A stretch of 64,000 bases of DNA from an uncultured Vibrio sp. GTDB taxonomy: Bacteria > Pseudomonadota > Gammaproteobacteria > Enterobacterales > Vibrionaceae. Below the pieces are notes generated by a model. That model was not told the DNA's origin and ran no database searches. It saw nothing but the letters and a program-made list of their open reading frames with translations. Position numbers and translations under genes: made by a program. Shown here piece by piece: positions 62,902 to 64,000 of this stretch. The stretch lies in contig NZ_OY776223.1 in the NCBI RefSeq assembly GCF_963675395.1, forward strand, positions 2,170,001 through 2,234,000. Reading direction: 5' to 3'. Within the stretch, counting starts at the first letter, position 1. Each line of letters opens with the position of its first letter.

Positions 62902-63963
62902 TTAATTTTTTGGGTTATGTTCGTTCTTTTTAAGTAGTTGACGGTCGGTTAGACCTAGGCGTAGATAAAAGTTATTTAGTGTATTTAGATCTTTATGTCC
63001 GGTTTGTTTTGCTATTCGAACAATGTCCCAATGCTGAAGGTAGTAACGGCAAGCTGCTTCAGATCGTAAGTCGTGAAAATGTAGATCTTTTATACAAAGT
63101 TGTTTGCACATTTTCCCCCATAGCATCGTAATGGAGCTGGGCGAAAACGGGAAAATTGGTTCATTCGGCAGCCCCCTTGTTTGACGTTCCACTATCTCGA
63201 TAGCTTTTGGACTTAACCAGATATGATGATCACTTGGTCTTGTTGGATGTTTACGGTCACGAATGATGAGAGTCGCTTTTTTGGGGTTGTAGTCCCCCCA
63301 TTTGACTTTCGTTATCTCTCCTCGCCTCATCGCTGTTTCAAGAGCAAGGTCAGATATGTCGAGAATTGGAAGTTTTGTCTTGGTGTTGTTCTGGATATCA
63401 GCAGCTAAATCCAATATTTGAGTTATTTCTTCGCTTTCTGGGCGTCGAGACCTAGGAGTACTGCTGGAGATTAGTTTGAGCTTATAAAGTGCAGATTTGC
63501 CTTCGATCAACCCACTAATATCAATATTTAAATTATGTAAGCTTTTACCGAGTTTTAAAGCAGAGATAATGTTGGTGATATCATGGTAGAGCGTTGCAGG
63601 ACTTGGTTGAGTTAGATCGCTTTGACGTTGCTGACAGTGATTAATAAGGTCAGAAGCGCGTAATTCATTAGTTCGTATCAAAGCTATGTCATAGTTCAGC
63701 AGCATTTTCAAATTAGAAATAGCACCTTTCATCGCTTCTTTGGTTTTTTCATTTGCTAGAAGGCTTTGGATAACCTCACCGACTGTTAATTTAGTCGATG
63801 AGTCTTTTATTATCGTTGCCGATAGGTTTTTGAGCTTTTTAGCATATCTTTCTGCCTCAACTATGTTGTTAAATGTTTTACATTTATTCTTTTGTTTATT
63901 GCGGTAACGAACTTTATAAGTTGTGCCTTTTTTGCCAAAGTTAGTTTCAATATACACAGCCAT
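62902..63963 (-). CDS. Tyrosine recombinase (integrase) of the dusA-integrated element
   Basis: This 353-residue site-specific recombinase has an Arm-DNA-binding N-terminus, a core-binding region and a catalytic domain. Its catalytic residues are R213 (TAMRRGEI), probable K238, H297 and R300 (HDLR), H323 (TGHKD) and Y333 (NNFYLR). It should catalyse integration into and excision from dusA. AAGGAATAATA precedes its ATG. It sits at the end of the element opposite attL, where dusA-associated elements normally keep the integrase. Confidence 0.92.
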   Translation of the reverse strand: MAVYIETNFGKKGTTYKVRYRNKQKNKCKTFNNIVEAERYAKKLKNLSATIIKDSSTKLTVGEVIQSLLANEKTKEAMKGAISNLKMLLNYDIALIRTNELRASDLINHCQQRQSDLTQPSPATLYHDITNIISALKLGKSLHNLNIDISGLIEGKSALYKLKLISSSTPRSRRPESEEITQILDLAADIQNNTKTKLPILDISDLALETAMRRGEITKVKWGDYNPKKATLIIRDRKHPTRPSDHHIWLSPKAIEIVERQTRGLPNEPIFPFSPSSITMLWGKMCKQLCIKDLHFHDLRSEAACRYYLQHWDIVRIAKQTGHKDLNTLNNFYLRLGLTDRQLLKKNEHNPKN

Positions 63964-64000
63964 TATTATTCCTTAGTTGGGATGATTTGACTGATATTTG

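Larger units (their letters stand above)
57254..64000. mobile_element. dusA-integrated element carrying a retron (left part; right end outside window)
   Basis: Sequence from the dusA break onward is markedly AT rich and encodes no housekeeping gene. It holds a PrtN-like regulator, an unknown 107-aa protein, a probable HUH relaxase/replication protein, a small unknown protein, a retron, a RepA-like ATPase and a tyrosine recombinase. No capsid, tail or type IV secretion gene is visible. It therefore looks like a mobilisable island or satellite rather than a prophage or self-transmissible ICE, as far as the window shows. The recombinase lies at the far end from attL, next to where attR should be. 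Confidence 0.85.

Noticed and set aside
57275..64000. CRISPR arrays, tRNA genes and insertion sequences in the island
   Set aside because: I looked for regularly spaced repeats, cloverleaf folds and transposase genes and found none.

Overview
This window is chromosomal DNA of a Vibrio, most likely the Harveyi clade or a near relative; I cannot name the species. The evidence is the AphA regulator (a PadR-family quorum-sensing regulator typical of vibrios) beside ppc, the fused argH(A) gene, a peroxiredoxin-glutaredoxin hybrid beside oxyR, and gene order like that of Vibrio cholerae chromosome 1. Almost all of 1-57200 is conserved housekeeping DNA.

Layout. 1-9 kb: the start of a TIGR02444-type gene, ABC-F protein yheS, the kefG-kefB potassium efflux pair, yheV, slyD, an isoaspartyl peptidase, slyX with a WD40 lipoprotein gene, and fkpA. 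8.8-15.3 kb: a YheO regulator, tusDCB (tRNA 2-thiolation) and the str operon rpsL-rpsG-fusA-tuf, whose last two intergenic gaps are packed with hairpins. 15.6-18 kb: bfd-bfr iron storage and a short malic enzyme. 18-23.3 kb: the methionine regulon metJ / metB-metL / metF with visible Met boxes. 23.3-27 kb: aphA and ppc. 27.2-33.8 kb: arginine biosynthesis, argE divergent from argC-argB-argG-argH(A). 34-35.8 kb: the peroxiredoxin-glutaredoxin hybrid divergent from oxyR. 35.8-48 kb: mrcA divergent from pilMNOPQ, then aroK-aroB-damX-dam-rpe. 48.3-53.4 kb: rpsF-priB-rpsR-rplI, a DUF481 protein, dnaB and alr. 53.4-56.9 kb: yjbQ, pgi, a CheX-like gene and zur.

At 57209 the first 15 codons of dusA (tRNA-dihydrouridine synthase A) can be read, beginning MTHSCRLSVAPMLDW, after which the frame runs into foreign AT-rich DNA and stops. 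This is the left junction of an integrative element inserted in the 5' end of dusA, a known integration hotspot. The element fills the rest of the window; its right end and the rest of dusA lie beyond 64000. It encodes a PrtN-like regulator, a protein of unknown function, a probable HUH relaxase/replication protein preceded by strong inverted repeats, a small unknown protein, a complete retron, a RepA-like ATPase and a tyrosine recombinase.

The retron (about 59571-61784) is the most notable system. A TTGAAT-17-TATACT promoter should start transcription almost exactly at the 5' end of a msr-msd RNA. The RNA has a short a1/a2 closing stem, two msr stem-loops and a perfect 17-bp msd stem. A terminator-like hairpin follows, then a nucleoside-deoxyribosyltransferase-like effector and a reverse transcriptase with the retron hallmarks NAxxH, YADD and (I/V)TG. 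It matches the Ec86/St85 (type II-A) anti-phage retron architecture. I infer that the island is a mobilisable, possibly self-replicating element carrying a phage-defence cargo.
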